This document shows, one piece after another, positions 10,263 through 23,246 of a stretch of 64,000 nucleotides of DNA. The DNA lies in assembly GCF_018812025.1 (NCBI RefSeq), contig NC_063045.1, positions 51,047,079 through 51,111,078 of the forward strand, in the 5' to 3' direction. The translations under genes and the position numbers were made by a program. The notes beneath the pieces are model-generated. The model did not search any database, was not told where the DNA came from, and saw nothing but the letters and a program-made list of their open reading frames with translations. The stretch comes from Megalobrama amblycephala. Its lineage: Eukaryota > Chordata > Actinopteri > Cypriniformes > Xenocyprididae. The stretch's first letter is position 1, and every line of letters begins with the position of its first letter.

Positions 10263-12843
10263 ACTTGCTTAATAATGTGGAACAACCTCTAAGTAGGGTT
10301 TCCATAGATCTGGCAAATTATTTTGTCTGAGATTGATACCAGTTATCTAAAAAGACATGGATAAATAAACAAACAAACATTTTCTTAGAAAAACTAAAAT
10401 CTGAATGTTTATTGTACTGAAATCTTACAGATATGTCAATTGCATAATAATTTGGAACGCAGTGTATATATATAAAACTTTTCTGCGAGAGTTTTACCAT
10501 GTTCGTAGTTTCACCACACTAAAGAACACCATATCAGCATGCTAAAACCTTCTCATCACTAATTAACATGAATAAAAAAAACTACAACAACAAAATAGGG
10601 GGAAAGAAGTCGATTCAACTTTGCTAATCTAGAAGACTACTAGTCAACACTTCCTAAGTGTAATAGCATGCGTTGATCCCAAAGCAGCAGATCCATGTAT
10701 GGAAGTGAAATGGAATCAGAAAATTCCCAGACTCCGAGGCACCCACGAAATACACTGAAGTGGGTCAATGGCTTCATGCATTAAAACGGGTCATTCAATA
10801 TTTCCGGTAATGCGACGTGAAGGTAGCTAGGCCAATGACTGAGCTGCAAATGCTGTCTTACTGCTGCATTGTATCATCATGTGAGCATGTGCTTTAACAC
10901 TCCACAGCAGGCATTCTGGGCTCCTTCATCAACTAATAAACACATTATGGAATGATATTACACATATAATGAGATTTCAGTGTGCTAATGATTTCGTAAT
11001 AAGCCGCTGACCGTCATTACTGTTTGTCAACATACCTAATTGCGTTTTGAAATCGTCCCTAAATGGACTACCTCCTTAATAGAAATTCAAATGATGATTA
11101 CTTCAGATTGTAAAGCAATGACTAAGCTAATTACAGGAAGTCGTAATGTTTATAACTAGGAAAATGAGGATATCACAAGGACTTTTCATTATATGCTGCA
11201 TGCAGCAAGTTATAAAAGCCATTTCCAATAAACAGGTTTCAAAGAACCGCAAACCAGGATGATGAAATCCATCCTCAAAAACTGCCCAAAGACCTGCGGT
11301 AGCTTCACGGAATTGATATTTTTCCTTTTCTATTATCCCTTTGTTGTGGGCTATTGTTAAAAACACTAGTAGTGCTTTATCTCGCTTTACCCCATTCAAT
11401 CTGACCTGGGCACCGGGAAAGCTGTAAGGCGGAGAGGTCTGACATTTGGATGAGAGAGAAAAAAGAAAGAGGAAAGTACAGTACACCAAAAAAATGTTGC
11501 CACATTTGACAATGGAGGGTGGATGGAGAAAATGTACCATTCATAAATATTTCTTAGCAGCCCTAAAACTGCAGCTTTTATTATATATACAGTATATGAG
11601 GGAAGAACAAAACCCTAAACTAGACTACAGCAACAGATTTTTTTTAGATAGATAATAAGAAATATACATATTTGAGGGCCATTTGTAGCGAGCAGATGAT
11701 GACTTGTATTTCATTATTGAACAAAGGTTGTTTTCAAAAATAGGAATGATTGAAGAAATGGTCTGACTATATCAGTGCATCTTTACACGAATACCTGCAC
11801 TGGCTGCAGTACTTGAACCCCAGCTGTTGAGAGAAGGTTGTCTGTTTTGCTGTCATCTCTCAAGCAGAGTGTCTAAATCCTCCAATCATGCCCCGGTAGG
11901 CAGCAGGTCACCATGGTGACACAGTTCAGTGAAACTGATCATTGCTGGCCCTCCACTCCTGAATGACCTTTCTCTCTTTTTACTCTCTCTCTCTCTCTAT
12001 CTGCTTTTTTTTACTATTGCACACTCAAACAAATAACTTGCTACGGTGTAATTTATGTATGAACGCATCTTCATTAAGCCATTCAAAGTCAAGCAACACT
12101 AATTAAAACAGAGATTTCGTTTCTAACTGCCAATCAATTACTGCCTAGTAATGTGGCCCCTTGAGAGGGAAAAGGCCATTACGGCTCAGTGGGATGTCGT
12201 TTTTACAACGAATGGATCTGCTCTCTTGAGTGTCATTCTGCATCGAACGTTTGGCTCTTGGTGCAGTGACGAAGTTAAGATGAGAGTAAAAAGCTCCTAT
12301 GATTTGACCGTATCCTTTGGTTGGCACATACATCTATTTAATATTATTAAACTTGGTCTTGTTTAACCCTCAGAGACCCAAGTAGTGATACTTATTATGC
12401 ATTTCTTTTATTCTCCTTGAAAGTGTTTTTAGGAAGCGAGTGATTATGAAAATCATGATTTCTATGCATAAACATAAAACGAAATAGGATCTGACTGTGG
12501 CACAAAGTCACTTTTTGTAGTTTACAAAGCCTGGGGCTATCAAAGAGACCGGTCAGACCATGAAAGAACAGTGAGAACTGTTAGGTAATAGGGGTTATTT
12601 TATTTTTCATTGCATAAAAAATTGCCTATTAAAAGTATAAAGACACACATGCTTTTACTTTGAAGCCTTCGCAATACATTAAGTATGTTTATTATACAAA
12701 CCCGCTGATGCTCTGTAAAGTTTTATGATCCTGGAATATTTTTATACCTTATACCTAAATGCATATTAATATTCAAGTACAGAAAAACTGCTATTTAATT
12801 CATTTCACATTTAAACAATACTAGTAGTTTGTCTATGATTTAA

Positions 12844-13379
12844 GGTGCCCTAGATTCAAAAATTGAATTTACCTCGGCATAGTTAAATAACAAGAGTTCA
12901 GTACATGGAAAAGACATACAGTGAGATTTTCATTTTTAAACACTTGCAGTCTGTATAATGCATAAACACAACTTCATTCTTTATAAATCTCTCCAACAGT
13001 GTAGCATTAGCCGTTAGCCACGGAGCATAGCCTCAAACTCATTCAGAATCAATGTAAACATCAAAATAAACACTGTACTTACGCGATTAGACATGCTGCA
13101 TGACGAACACTTTGTAAAGATCCATTTTGAGGGTTATATTAGCTGTGTGAACTTTTTTTATGTTGTTTAAGGCAAGCGCGAGCTCTTGGGGCGTGGAGCA
13201 CGAGAATTAAAGGGCCACACACCCTGAATCGGCTCATTTCTAATTATGCCCCAAAATAGGCAGTTAAAAAAATGAATTAAAAAAATCTATGGGGTATTTT
13301 GAGCTGAAACTTCACAGACACATTCAGGGGACACCTTAGACTTATATTACATCTTTTTAAAAAAAGTTCTAGGGCACCT
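12844..13379. mobile_element. TTAA MITE 'AGGTGCCC' family, internally deleted copy
   Basis: Ends GGTGCCCTAGA and TCTAGGGCACCT are flanked by TTAA on each side (12840-12843, 13380-13383). At 536 bp it lacks about 400 bp of the middle present in the copies at 15819-16746 and 39491-40447. The junction lies after ACATACAGTGAG near 12925. Confidence 0.85.
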
Positions 13380-13699
13380 TTAATAAACATGCCATAAAAA
13401 TGCTGCCTGCCAATGCCAACTCTTGCATTTGTGCTACATTCGAAAAATGTTATTTATTTTATAAACTGATATATTTATGATGCTGACACTTTCTTATCAC
13501 TACATACTATGTTGGGAGCTAAGAAAAAAAAATATATAACAGGGTGATTTCTAAATTCGCTAAAATGATCCAAACAGTTAGCAATGGTGTCAGCAGGCTA
13601 TAATTTTAGCACACTAGGACATTCAAATTGTAAATATTTCTTGCCAAAATTGCTGTTAATATATATTTCAGAGTCTGAGTAGCTGATGGTAAGGTATGT

Positions 13700-13933
13700 A
13701 AATTTAATCTGTTCATCAAAGCGATCTTGTCTAATTTGGACTAAACCGCTCAATACATGTGGATTAGTTTTCCGATCTCTTCATGAACTTTTTGAAGCGT
13801 CAAAGTCTCAGTTGCGCAGCTGTCTATGGAGGGACAGAAAGCTCTCAGATTTCATCAAAAAACTTACGGGTTTGGAACGACATGAGGGTGAGTAATTAAT
13901 AACAGAATTTCCATTTTTGGGCGAACTATCCCT
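13700..13933. mobile_element. Family Y MITE, 3' fragment
   Basis: Ends CATTTTTGGGCGAACTATCCCT before TTAA (13934-13937), with the preceding CGACATGAGGGTGAGTAATTAA typical of this family. Its left part is missing. Confidence 0.65.
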
Positions 13934-14849
13934 TTAAACAGTTTAGTGGTGATTAAATATGTCTGCAGAATTCTGAAGATGACCAATCAAAATCAAGGAT
14001 TCCAAAGAGTTGTCAGCAATTATTACAGTTTTACTACAGAGGGTCTACATGAGATAAACCCTTCGCTTGACAAAATATGATACATAAACATTCTCTGCTA
14101 CCATGTTCCCATTGATGCACATGTAAAATATTAGCTTCACCTGAGTGTATTGTGTAACGTAATGAATTGCTCTTGTCAACAGATTCCGCCAGAAAGAAAT
14201 CATCCGGCCACCCCAAAAAACCTTTGGCAAATTTGGGCCATAAATCAGTGCAGCCAAAAACAAGTCAAGCACTGTACGTTCATCAGAGTGTTAATTCTGT
14301 CAGATAGAAATAAATAATGATTTATCACCAAGGCCTCCCAGCTTCTGCTGCCCCCTCCTTCGTTCTCTCTCCTCGCTGGCGTGACGGGGAAGCATGACGC
14401 CGTCCCCTCGGCCCCATAAGTCACATGTGTGAGTTTGTAATGGAAAGATAAGAGGCCAGCGATGCATCCAGGGAATACGTGTTCTTTTCAGGCTTCATCG
14501 ACTATGTGACTGGTTTAATAAGATGGAGAAGAGGTTGATTGTGCTTGAAACACATGAGCATGGCTTGATAACACTGGTTTGGGACAGGGAATATGAACTA
14601 GTTAGTATGTGACTCGAGGGAGGGACGCCACAGTCACTGGTGTAACGCTACAGCATATTAGCAAATGTGTAATTTCACAGAAAGAAAATCTAAATTCTGT
14701 TTGTTCTCCGTTGACAAGCTGTGTAGTCATTAAACATTTACTTGGAGTATGTAACCTTTGTCACATCAGTGAACAAACATACAACCCAAATTATGATTTA
14801 TTATATAGGTAATTAATTAGCTGTGTTTATTTTATCATGAGTGGAAAGC

Positions 14850-15091
14850 TGATGTATTTTTGTCATATACTTTTATTTTCTGTGGAACACACACACAAAA
14901 AAAGATTTCTTTTTTTCATACAATAATAGTCAGCGGGGTCCCATGTTGTTTTGAACCCCACTGACTTTCATTGAATGAACCAGAAAAGAAAAAGAATTTC
15001 TAAATATCTTCTTTTGTTTTCCACAGAATAAAGAATGTCATACGGGTTTGGAATGACACGAGGAATTTTCATTTTCAGGTGAACTGTTCTT
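14850..15091. mobile_element. Family Y-like MITE fragment
   Basis: Contains a fold-back (GGGGTCCCATGTTGTTTTGAA against CCCACTGACTTTCATTG-type arms) and ends TTTTCAGGTGAACTGTTCTTTTAA, a diverged form of the GGTGAACTATCCCTTTAA terminus. Confidence 0.55.
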
Positions 15092-15652
15092 TTAAGCCTT
15101 TACCTGTGTTCTTTTGTCTTTAACTGACCATAAGCAGCTCTGTCAAGTGTAACCAGAGAGTATAAAAGCAGAAGAGAGAAGGAGAGGAAGAAATTACAGT
15201 GGCAGTGAGACAGAGAGAGAGAAGCATGACAGAGGAGCGCTTGAGAGAGAGCGAGAGAGTGATGTGAAAACTGTCATGGTTCCAGGACTAAACAAAGCCC
15301 TCTCACAGCTGAGACACTACAAAATGGAGATGCCCACATCAGCCTGATTCCTCTTAACGTTTACAATCCCAATTTCATCACATCACAAGAAGACAGCAGC
15401 AGTTCAAATGAGAGACTTCTGAACTGACAGGGAAAACGCAGAAACAAAAACCTCACGGTTGGATTTCAGAATGTTAAGTGTGTTTAGACTAAGATATTCA
15501 TCATTTAATCCAGTTATACTATCAAGATACTTTAAAAAATTCCTTGCTGGAAAGGAATGTAAGCTGATTAGCTGGTCTTAGCTGATCTCTCAGTGTTGCT
15601 GGTCCCAGAAGGATTTGGCCATGCTGGGAGACATAAAAGAATGTATACTTAA

Positions 15653-17164
15653 AGGGTTAGTTCAACCAAAAATGAAAATTCTGTCATTAATTACTCCTCC
15701 TCATGTCGTTCCACACCCGTAAGACCTTCGTTCATCTTCGGAAAACCAATGGTCCAGAAAGGTACTAAAGACATTGTTATAAAGTCGACGTGACTACAGT
15801 GTTTCAACCTTAATTTAAAGGTGCCATCGAATTGAAAATTGAATTTACCTCGGCATAGTTGAATAACAAGAGTTCAGTACATGGAAATGACATACAGTGA
15901 GTCTCAAACTCCATTGTTTCCTCCTTCTTATATAAATCTCATTTGTTTAAAAGACCTCCGAAGAACAGGCGAATCTCAACATAACACTGACTGTTACGTA
16001 ACAGTCAGGGTGTACGCCCCCAATATTTGCATATGCCAGCCCATGATCGAGGCATTACACAAGGGCAGCCAGTAACGTCTGGATCTGTGCACAGCCGAAT
16101 CATCAGACTAGGTAAGCAAGGACAACAGCGAAAAATGGCAGATGGAGCGATAATAACTGACATGATCCATAATAACATGATATTTTTAGTGATATTTGTA
16201 AATTGTCTTTCTAAATGTTTCATTAGCATGTTGCTAATGTACTGTTAAATGTGGTTAACAGTTACCATCGTTTCTTACTGACAAGAGCCGTTGCTATTTT
16301 CATTATTAAACACTTGCAGTCTGTATAATGCATAAACACAACTTCATTCTTTATAAATCTCTCCAACAGTGTAGCATTAGCCGTTAGCCACAGAGCACTA
16401 TCAAACTCATTCAGAATCAAATGTAAACATCCAAAAAAATACCATACTTGCACGATTAGACATGCTGCATGACGAACACTTTGTAAAGATCCATTTTGAG
16501 GGTTATATTAGCTGTGTGAACTTTGTTTATGCAATGATAGAGTCGAGAGCTTGGGAGGGGGTGGAGAGCGCGAGCAATTAAAGGGGCCGCAGCCTGAATC
16601 GGCGCATTTCTAATTATGTCTCAAAATAGGCAGTTAAAAATTTTGTAAAAAATCTATGGGGTATTTTGACCTGCAACTTCACAGACACATTTAGGGGACA
16701 CCTTAGACTTATATTACATCTTGTAAAAAAACGTTCGATGGCACCTTTAATGAAGTGACGAGAATACTTTTTGTGCCAATACTAAGCTGGCATTCAGACA
16801 TAAACACGGAAGCCTTCTCTGTGCTTACAGTGGCAACTACGTAAGGATAATGACAGGGAAGAGAAGAAATTGTTGAATAAAGTCGTTATTTTTGTTTTGT
16901 TTTTGCGCACAAAAAGTATTCTTTTCACTTCATAACATTAAGGTTGAACCACTGCAGTCACGTCGACTGTTTTAACGATGTCTTTAGTACCTTTCTGGAC
17001 CTTGAAAGTGGTGGTTAAATTGCTGTCTATGGACGAGACATATACCTCACAGATTTCATCAAAAATATCTTAACTTGTGTTCTGAAGATGAATGAAGTTC
17101 TTACGGGTGTACATGAGGGTGAGCAATTAATGACAGAAATTTCATTTTTGGGTGAACTAACTCT
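15653..17164. mobile_element. Family Y TTAA MITE interrupted by another MITE
   Basis: TTAA (15649-15652) precedes AGGGTTAGTTCAACCAAAAA, and the right end TTTTTGGGTGAACTAACTCT precedes TTAA (17165-17168). The body matches the uninterrupted copy at 32796-33604. The 928-bp element at 15819-16746 splits it, so about 580 bp belongs to this element. Confidence 0.85.
15819..16746. mobile_element. TTAA MITE 'AGGTGCCC' family, full-length copy
   Basis: Ends AGGTGCCATCGAA and TTCGATGGCACCT are perfect 13-bp inverted repeats flanked by TTAA on both sides (15815-15818, 16747-16750). It is inserted in a family Y MITE. The body is closely similar to 39491-40447 in inverse orientation. A short open frame (from 15881) is shared with that copy, but I see no protein family and treat it as non-coding. 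Confidence 0.9.
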
Positions 17165-17264
17165 TTAAATAATTAAAAAAGCTGCATAAAAAAGCTTAAA
17201 TAAAAATGTGTAGACTAACAACACTAAATTTACAATATATATATTTTTAAAATGCACCTTTATT

Positions 17265-17612
17265 TACACTACCGTTCAAAAGTTTGAGGTCAGAAAGGTA
17301 TTTTAATCTTTTTGAAAGTCTCTTCTGCTCACCAAGGTTGCATTTATTTGACCAAAAACAGTAATGTTTTGAAATATTATTAAAATTTAAAATAAATGTT
17401 TTATTTTAATATATTTTAAATGATGGCAAAGCTAATTTTTCAGCATCATTACTCCAGTCTTCAGTGTCACATGATCATTCAGAAATCATTCTAATACGCT
17501 GATTTGCTGCTCAAGAATTTATTTATTTGAAAGAGATATCTTTTGTAGCATAAATGACTGTCACTTTTGATAAATGGAATGAATCCTTGCTGAATAAATA
17601 TACATATATTTC
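17265..17612. repeat. Dispersed teleost repeat, 'ACACTACCGTTCAAAAGTTTG' type
   Basis: Begins ACACTACCGTTCAAAAGTTT and includes CTCACCAAGGTTGCATTTAT, TTTTCAGCATCATTACTCCA and CATCCTTGCTGAATAA-type words known from a very abundant fish interspersed repeat. A reverse-orientation partial copy lies at 61010-61330. Confidence 0.65.
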
Positions 17613-20600
17613 TTAAAAAAAACACCAAATATCAACTGAGTCATTTTGATCTACTGTCACAAACTTGGGGGAAAAACAATTGTAGTTCAGTTAGTAGCAT
17701 TACTACTTCGTTACTCCTCAATGCTACAGTTGGGTTGTGAAATATTCACTCCGTTTCTCTCACTCAGTGGGAAGAGAGAAGAGACTGTGTGAAAGCATTA
17801 GTCAAAATGTTCATCGTTAGCAAATAATGAAACAGTCAGATAATGCCATCTCCATCAGATGTTTCACATAAAAACCCAAGCACACAGGGAGGGTTGCTCA
17901 TTGCAGAAATGAATAATGTAACAAATAATGTACACTGCAATTGTACGTTTTGCATTTGAAACAATTTCCAGGCAATGTGTTGTAAATTATGCTAGTGCTA
18001 AAGGAAGATGCTGCTGTGGAAATGTACACTTACTGACAAAATGATTCTCAACACAGTAGTAGAGATAAAATATCTACTGTAAAGGCTTTAAAACAGTCTC
18101 ATAGTGACCGTGCTCATTCCCGTCCCGTCGGAGTAAAACTACAGTGGATTAGTCAGGCTTGTCCTGGCAGCTCTTCATTGATCCCACTGTTAATCTGACA
18201 GATAGCTGATAACCAGGCCAGCCCTGCTATAGGGGTCACATCTCTACATATATCGGGGAAGCATAACTTCTCTCAAGACTAACTGCATGAGTATAAGTGT
18301 GTGTAGGTTATATAATATGTGGATATAACTAGGCCTGCAATTCTGCCAAAGCTCAGCAGATTTCTGCTCCCATCATTCACAGTTTTCCTCCCCTTGTCTG
18401 GTTGTTTATACGTTTTTCCTCATTATAATTGCATTTTGAATAAATGTTGTTTATAAAGCTAGATTTGCATACCCTGAAGGAAATATCCATGCTTGCAAGG
18501 CAGCAAAAGAACAACTCTAAAGTTTTAGGCTAAATGATAGTTAGGAAAGTCAGAAATCCAAACAAGGCGGGAGAGATAGGAGATTCATAGAAATATGCAA
18601 TATTAATAGAAAAAGATATACAGTATATAAAGAAATACCAATAATAGTACTGTATGCAAATATAATGCCATATGCAATTGGACTAGCTGTGTGACACCTT
18701 CAAATGCCGGGACTAGCTGACATACTTTTAGGTTTGTTTTTAAAACTCATTATCTATAGGCATACAACTTAAAGTCTTGGCTAAAAAAAAGTAACATTTC
18801 CACCATTATTGCCTAAGAAAAAAAGATACAGTTCACTGAACAATAGCCTCCAGAATAGTGGGGCTATTGGAGTTTTATTTTATTTCAGCTTATTTTAAAC
18901 TGAGGTTTTATATATGAATTCAAAATATAATTTTGCCTGACCAAACAATTATGAGAAAAGAAAAAAAAAAACAATAACAACTAACGGGTACAATCTACCT
19001 TAATTATATGGCTTCCTCCTGTCTGAACGTATGCCAGTGTGTTTTTTATGCAGTTCACTTGTTTACCCAAGAGCTGAAGCAAAACTGATGATACTGTAAT
19101 TTTATTTTGGAGGATAAAATTCACAAAATCATCCTACTTTAATATGGCTGCTTGAAACTATCATACAAAACCATTGCTAGAAAAAAAAAAAAATAAAAAC
19201 ACTTGTGTAGTTGGAATTTTGACTCTTTATAGTTACTAAGATACAGAAATTAAGGTTTGAGGACATTTATTATTCCTAGCACTTGCATTTTTATATCTGT
19301 CTTAGTTACCAGTTGACCGGTGGAACTTAAATTCTGTTGTTTTCTGTATTTCCAGTGTTGATCCTCTCAGTGTTGTGGCGTGTAAAATGATGCCGCATTA
19401 TGCTAAATCTCTTTGGCGAATACAAAAGCCTGTAAGAACACAGTGAGAATTATGGAGATAAAAAAAAAGTAATCCAAATGATTTCTCTTTAAACCAATTT
19501 GCTACAGCAGTCGTACCTGGTAGGCAGAAACGTGCCGTTAAAGCGCTTAAATGAAATCTCATTGAATTCGGAGTTGTAGCGGTAAAGGGAGCATTTACTT
19601 AATTAGCCTGTAAGAGAATAATGCTTGTGAATGTGAGTGTGTGTTTGAGAGCTAGACTGAATGCGGAGAGATAATGCGATAAAGAAACAATATGACAACG
19701 ATGAAAATACAGCACTTGAGATTAGAGCTCTACCACTGCCTGGCCCGTATATAACCCACTCATATATGATGAGAGCAAATACATACATGAACATGAACAC
19801 AACCACCCACATACACAAACAAACACATACACACAGACAAGCAATAATGACAGTAAACAAGCCTCTTCTGCTACTTCTAGTGCTTCTACTTTAAAGAGTA
19901 CATCTGCTTGGTTTCATACTCGCATTTGACCCATATCCGGATTCAAAGTGGAAAAAAGGCATGAAAATATTTTTTGAGCCAGGAAACTACTTCCACTCTC
20001 CTGGCTGGGCTTTCTAGACACAGACAGAATGGGGACAGTTTAATTTGATGTATGGTGATACAATCACACCTTCTCAGCAGAGCAGAAAGAAAGGTTATGA
20101 GGAAAAATGATAACGCTTTATTTTACAATGCCCTAATTACCACAAAATAACTACACAATTATCCTGGGGCCGCTCACCGGAGGTCACTTTGCGCCTGGTG
20201 CAATAAGAAACTACAATAATTATGACGCAAACCTGAGAAAACACCTTTGCCTCTGTGTGATAGTTACCAAATTCTCTTCAAGAAAAGCCGTTCTTCTGCT
20301 TAGCCAACGTGGTGTTGCGTTTTCACAGATTTCTAAATGAAAGAGGGAGTTGGATGGAAAGATGAAATGGGGGAGATGTTGGAATAGTAGTTGCACCTGG
20401 TGCTTTTAAAGAGTGCCGCTGTTGTTTATTTTACAAATTTTACTTGTCTATTGCAAAATATGTATGAAGATCTCTTTTTTTTAATTATTTTGTTTGCAAT
20501 GTTGCTCCTAAGCTGTTTTGTAAATTATCACTAATCAGTTAAATTACTAAAAGGTGAAGTGTATGTTATTTGTGCATCTAGCACCACAAATAAGAATGGC

Positions 20601-20781
20601 AAAAATAAGTAACAAAATTTTAAAAATATATATATAAAAAAAAAAATAATAATAATTAATTACTGTTTTGTAACAACCTTGAAAACCTCTCCTTATTTGG
20701 CATTTGTCAGACAAACAGGTAGTCCCGTCCCAAACTTAAGCCATTGGTCGAGCCGATTTCCAGCACAGTCTAGCTGCTTAA

Positions 20782-21738
20782 AGGATTAGTTCAATTCAGA
20801 ATTCAAATTTCCTGATAATTTACTCACCCTCATGTCATCCGAGATGTTTACGTCTTTCTTTCTTCAGTTGAAAAGAAATTGAGGTTTTTGAGGAAAACAT
20901 TCCAGGATTTTTCTCCATATGGTGGACTAGCTACCATTGGGTAATGCTCTACACCAGGGATGGGCAACTCCGGTCCTGGAGGGCCAGTGTCCTGCAGAGT
21001 TTATCTCCATCCCTGATAAAAACTCACTTGCCTATAACTTTCTACTAATCCTAAAGACCTTGATTAGCTGGTTCAGGTGTGTTTGATTATGGTTGGGGCT
21101 AAACTCTGCTGGGCAGTGGCCCTCCAGGACTGAAGTTGCCCATCCCTGCTCTACACGATCCCAGCCGAGGAATAAGGGTTTTGTCTAGTGAAACAATCAG
21201 TCATTTTCTAAAAAAAAAATAAAAATGTATATACTTTTTAACCACAAATGATCATATTGCACTAGCTCTGCGATGCGCCATGCATTCCGACATAAGCGGA
21301 AGTACCGCGGTAGGGCGAAAAACAATCTCATTTTCTCCTCCAACTTCAAAATCATCCAACATAATTGTTTTCCCTTTTTTTTTTTTTTTTTGTGTAAAAG
21401 CCGTTTGACTTAGTCTTTGCACGTTCGCTTTGTAAACACTTGCTTAGCTCTGTGTTGTGATCATCACATTGGCGGAAGTATTTGTGGTTAAAAAGTATAT
21501 ACATTTTTATTTTTTTTAGAAAATGACGAATCGTTTTGCTAGATAAGAGCCTTATTCCTCGGCTGGGATCGTGTAGAGCCCTTTGAAGCTGCACTGAAAC
21601 TGCAATTTGGACCTTCAACCAGCTGGTAGCCGTTGAAGTCAACTATGTGGAGAAAAATCATGAAAGACATAAACATCTTGGATGACATGGGGGTGAATAA
21701 ATTATCAAGAAATTTGAATTCTGAAGTGAACCAATCCT
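20782..21738. mobile_element. TTAA MITE family X (copy 2)
   Basis: TTAA (20778-20781) then AGGATTAGTTCAATTCAGAA; the right end reads AATTTGAATTCTGAAGTGAA and then CCAATCCT before TTCA, a mutated TTAA. It is a long fold-back: the 21155-21240 sequence is mirrored at 21480-21580 (GCCGAGGAATAAGG against CCTTATTCCTCGGC). Confidence 0.8.
20955..21148. mobile_element. hAT MITE, 194 bp, nested in family X copy 2
   Basis: Ends CAGGGATGGGCAACTCCGG and GTTGCCCATCCCTG form inverted repeats, flanked by a perfect 8-bp duplication CTCTACAC (20947-20954 and 21149-21156). It is related to the 2136-5383 element. Confidence 0.92.
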
Positions 21739-23184
21739 TTCAATAAACAGACTGTAATTCTCTTTGATGCCACTAGTGGCACAGATATTACCAAGCCAGG
21801 CTCACTGAAAAAATGTTTTGTGAAACTGTTGAAGTGCAATGTCCAGTAAATGGAAACAGATGAATGTTTTTTTACTATGGTTGTTGTATGTATCATGACA
21901 GTTTGGATATAAAATGTCCAGTGAGTGGCATTGAAAGGTTAATGCGCTATCGTGTTTGAAATTACACCTATACAAAACCCTACCCTGAACCTAACAAATG
22001 AGGAGCTCTTTTCCAAAACGCTATAAATCCATTTTAATAGTTTTCATGAAAATGACATTTTTTTTACCTAGACCTATACATTTTGTTAATATTCAATTTA
22101 TCCTGTAAAAATGGTCTATTTGCTCAGTCTGAACATGTTAAACAATGATTGTTAAATGAAACAACAATTTTGTTGATTATAAATTTAAAGTTTATTTTTT
22201 TATTTTTTCAAAACACTACAAATCCATCCTTTTTTTAGCCTTTTTATATAAAAACATCTAGAATCTCAGTATTGATCGGGTGACTATATGTTTTAAACAG
22301 TTTACAAGGCGAGGCGAGCCGAGACACCCTTATATTCAAACGACCCTATCTCGGGAACCGAGCCTAGTTGGCACTCCGGACTCCGGCCCCCAGGTGTAGG
22401 TCTCACTGGCTCATCCAGGCCATCAAAAGTGTTAATAGAGTTTAAAGCACTCATTTTGAAGACTGAGCACCCTCGCTTCAAAGAACCGCCATGTTAGATT
22501 GCATCGAACGCTCGCCGAATTATGATTGGTCGAGAGGACATATCGCATTTAGGCTAAAAACAGGTTCGGCGCTTATAGCGGTTTGGAAAGAAACTGCATC
22601 TTGCAGTACATTTTAATCAAGGAAATATAGCGATTTGGCATGAAACATTGATGGAGCAGAGAAGAGGTTCAGTACACAGCAAAATGGCATGACAAACTCA
22701 TATTTTGTTTTAACATGAGATGAAAATGCATTTGTTGAAGAAAGCATGCCATTGTATATTGCTTCTACAAAGTCTTTAAGCTCTTTTATCATGAAGCGCT
22801 CTGCATCGCAAGCTACCAGGTGAGCTACCAAGCAAGTTTGTGTGAAAATTAATAAAAGTTGTGAATTTTATGTATAGGTTATTGGAGTTTTGGGGAAAAA
22901 AAAAAAAGGAAAATGACATGTTTTTCCAGTGAGTCTATGTTGGATATTACACACTTCAAACTCAGTGAAGAATGATGTTTAGGTGAGATCCAAAGATTAA
23001 AGCCAATGAAAATTGATCTTAACTCCATTAAAATCAATGGTATCTTCCATAGACTCTGAATGAAGTGCCACATAGACTGTATATATTGAACTGTGTATGT
23101 TCCTGCAGATTAAAGTGATCACAAACAACATTGATTGTGTTGTGTGATTTTGGTACACTATTATAAGACAGACAGACACAATGG

Positions 23185-23246
23185 ATGGATGGATGGATAC
23201 TGTAAATAGATAGATAAATAGATAGATAGATAGACAGACAGACAGA
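23185..23246. repeat. GGAT/GATA/GACA microsatellite
   Basis: Compound tetranucleotide tract: short GGAT run, then GATA with one interruption, then GACA. Confidence 0.85.

Larger units (their letters stand above)
8917..10464. mobile_element. Tc1/mariner fold-back element made of two inverted 5' halves
   Basis: Both ends carry the same terminus, CACTGCGTTCCAAATTATTA, in opposite orientation and flanked by TA. The similarity continues inward for about 600 bp per arm, far beyond a normal Tc1 inverted repeat. Each arm encodes the N-terminal DNA-binding half of the same transposase, pointing to the centre. Around 9557-9780 only the left copy continues. A short perfect hairpin (9769-9818) sits at the junction. 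The normal 3' half is absent from both copies. Confidence 0.85.

Noticed and set aside
15881..16075. Short protein (MEMTYSESQTPLF...) repeated at 40161-40385
   Set aside because: The similarity is explained by two recent copies of the same TTAA MITE. No known family, and the third copy has deleted the region.
23185..23246. CRISPR-like direct repeats
   Set aside because: Plain tetranucleotide microsatellite; this is vertebrate DNA and no CRISPR or cas genes exist here.
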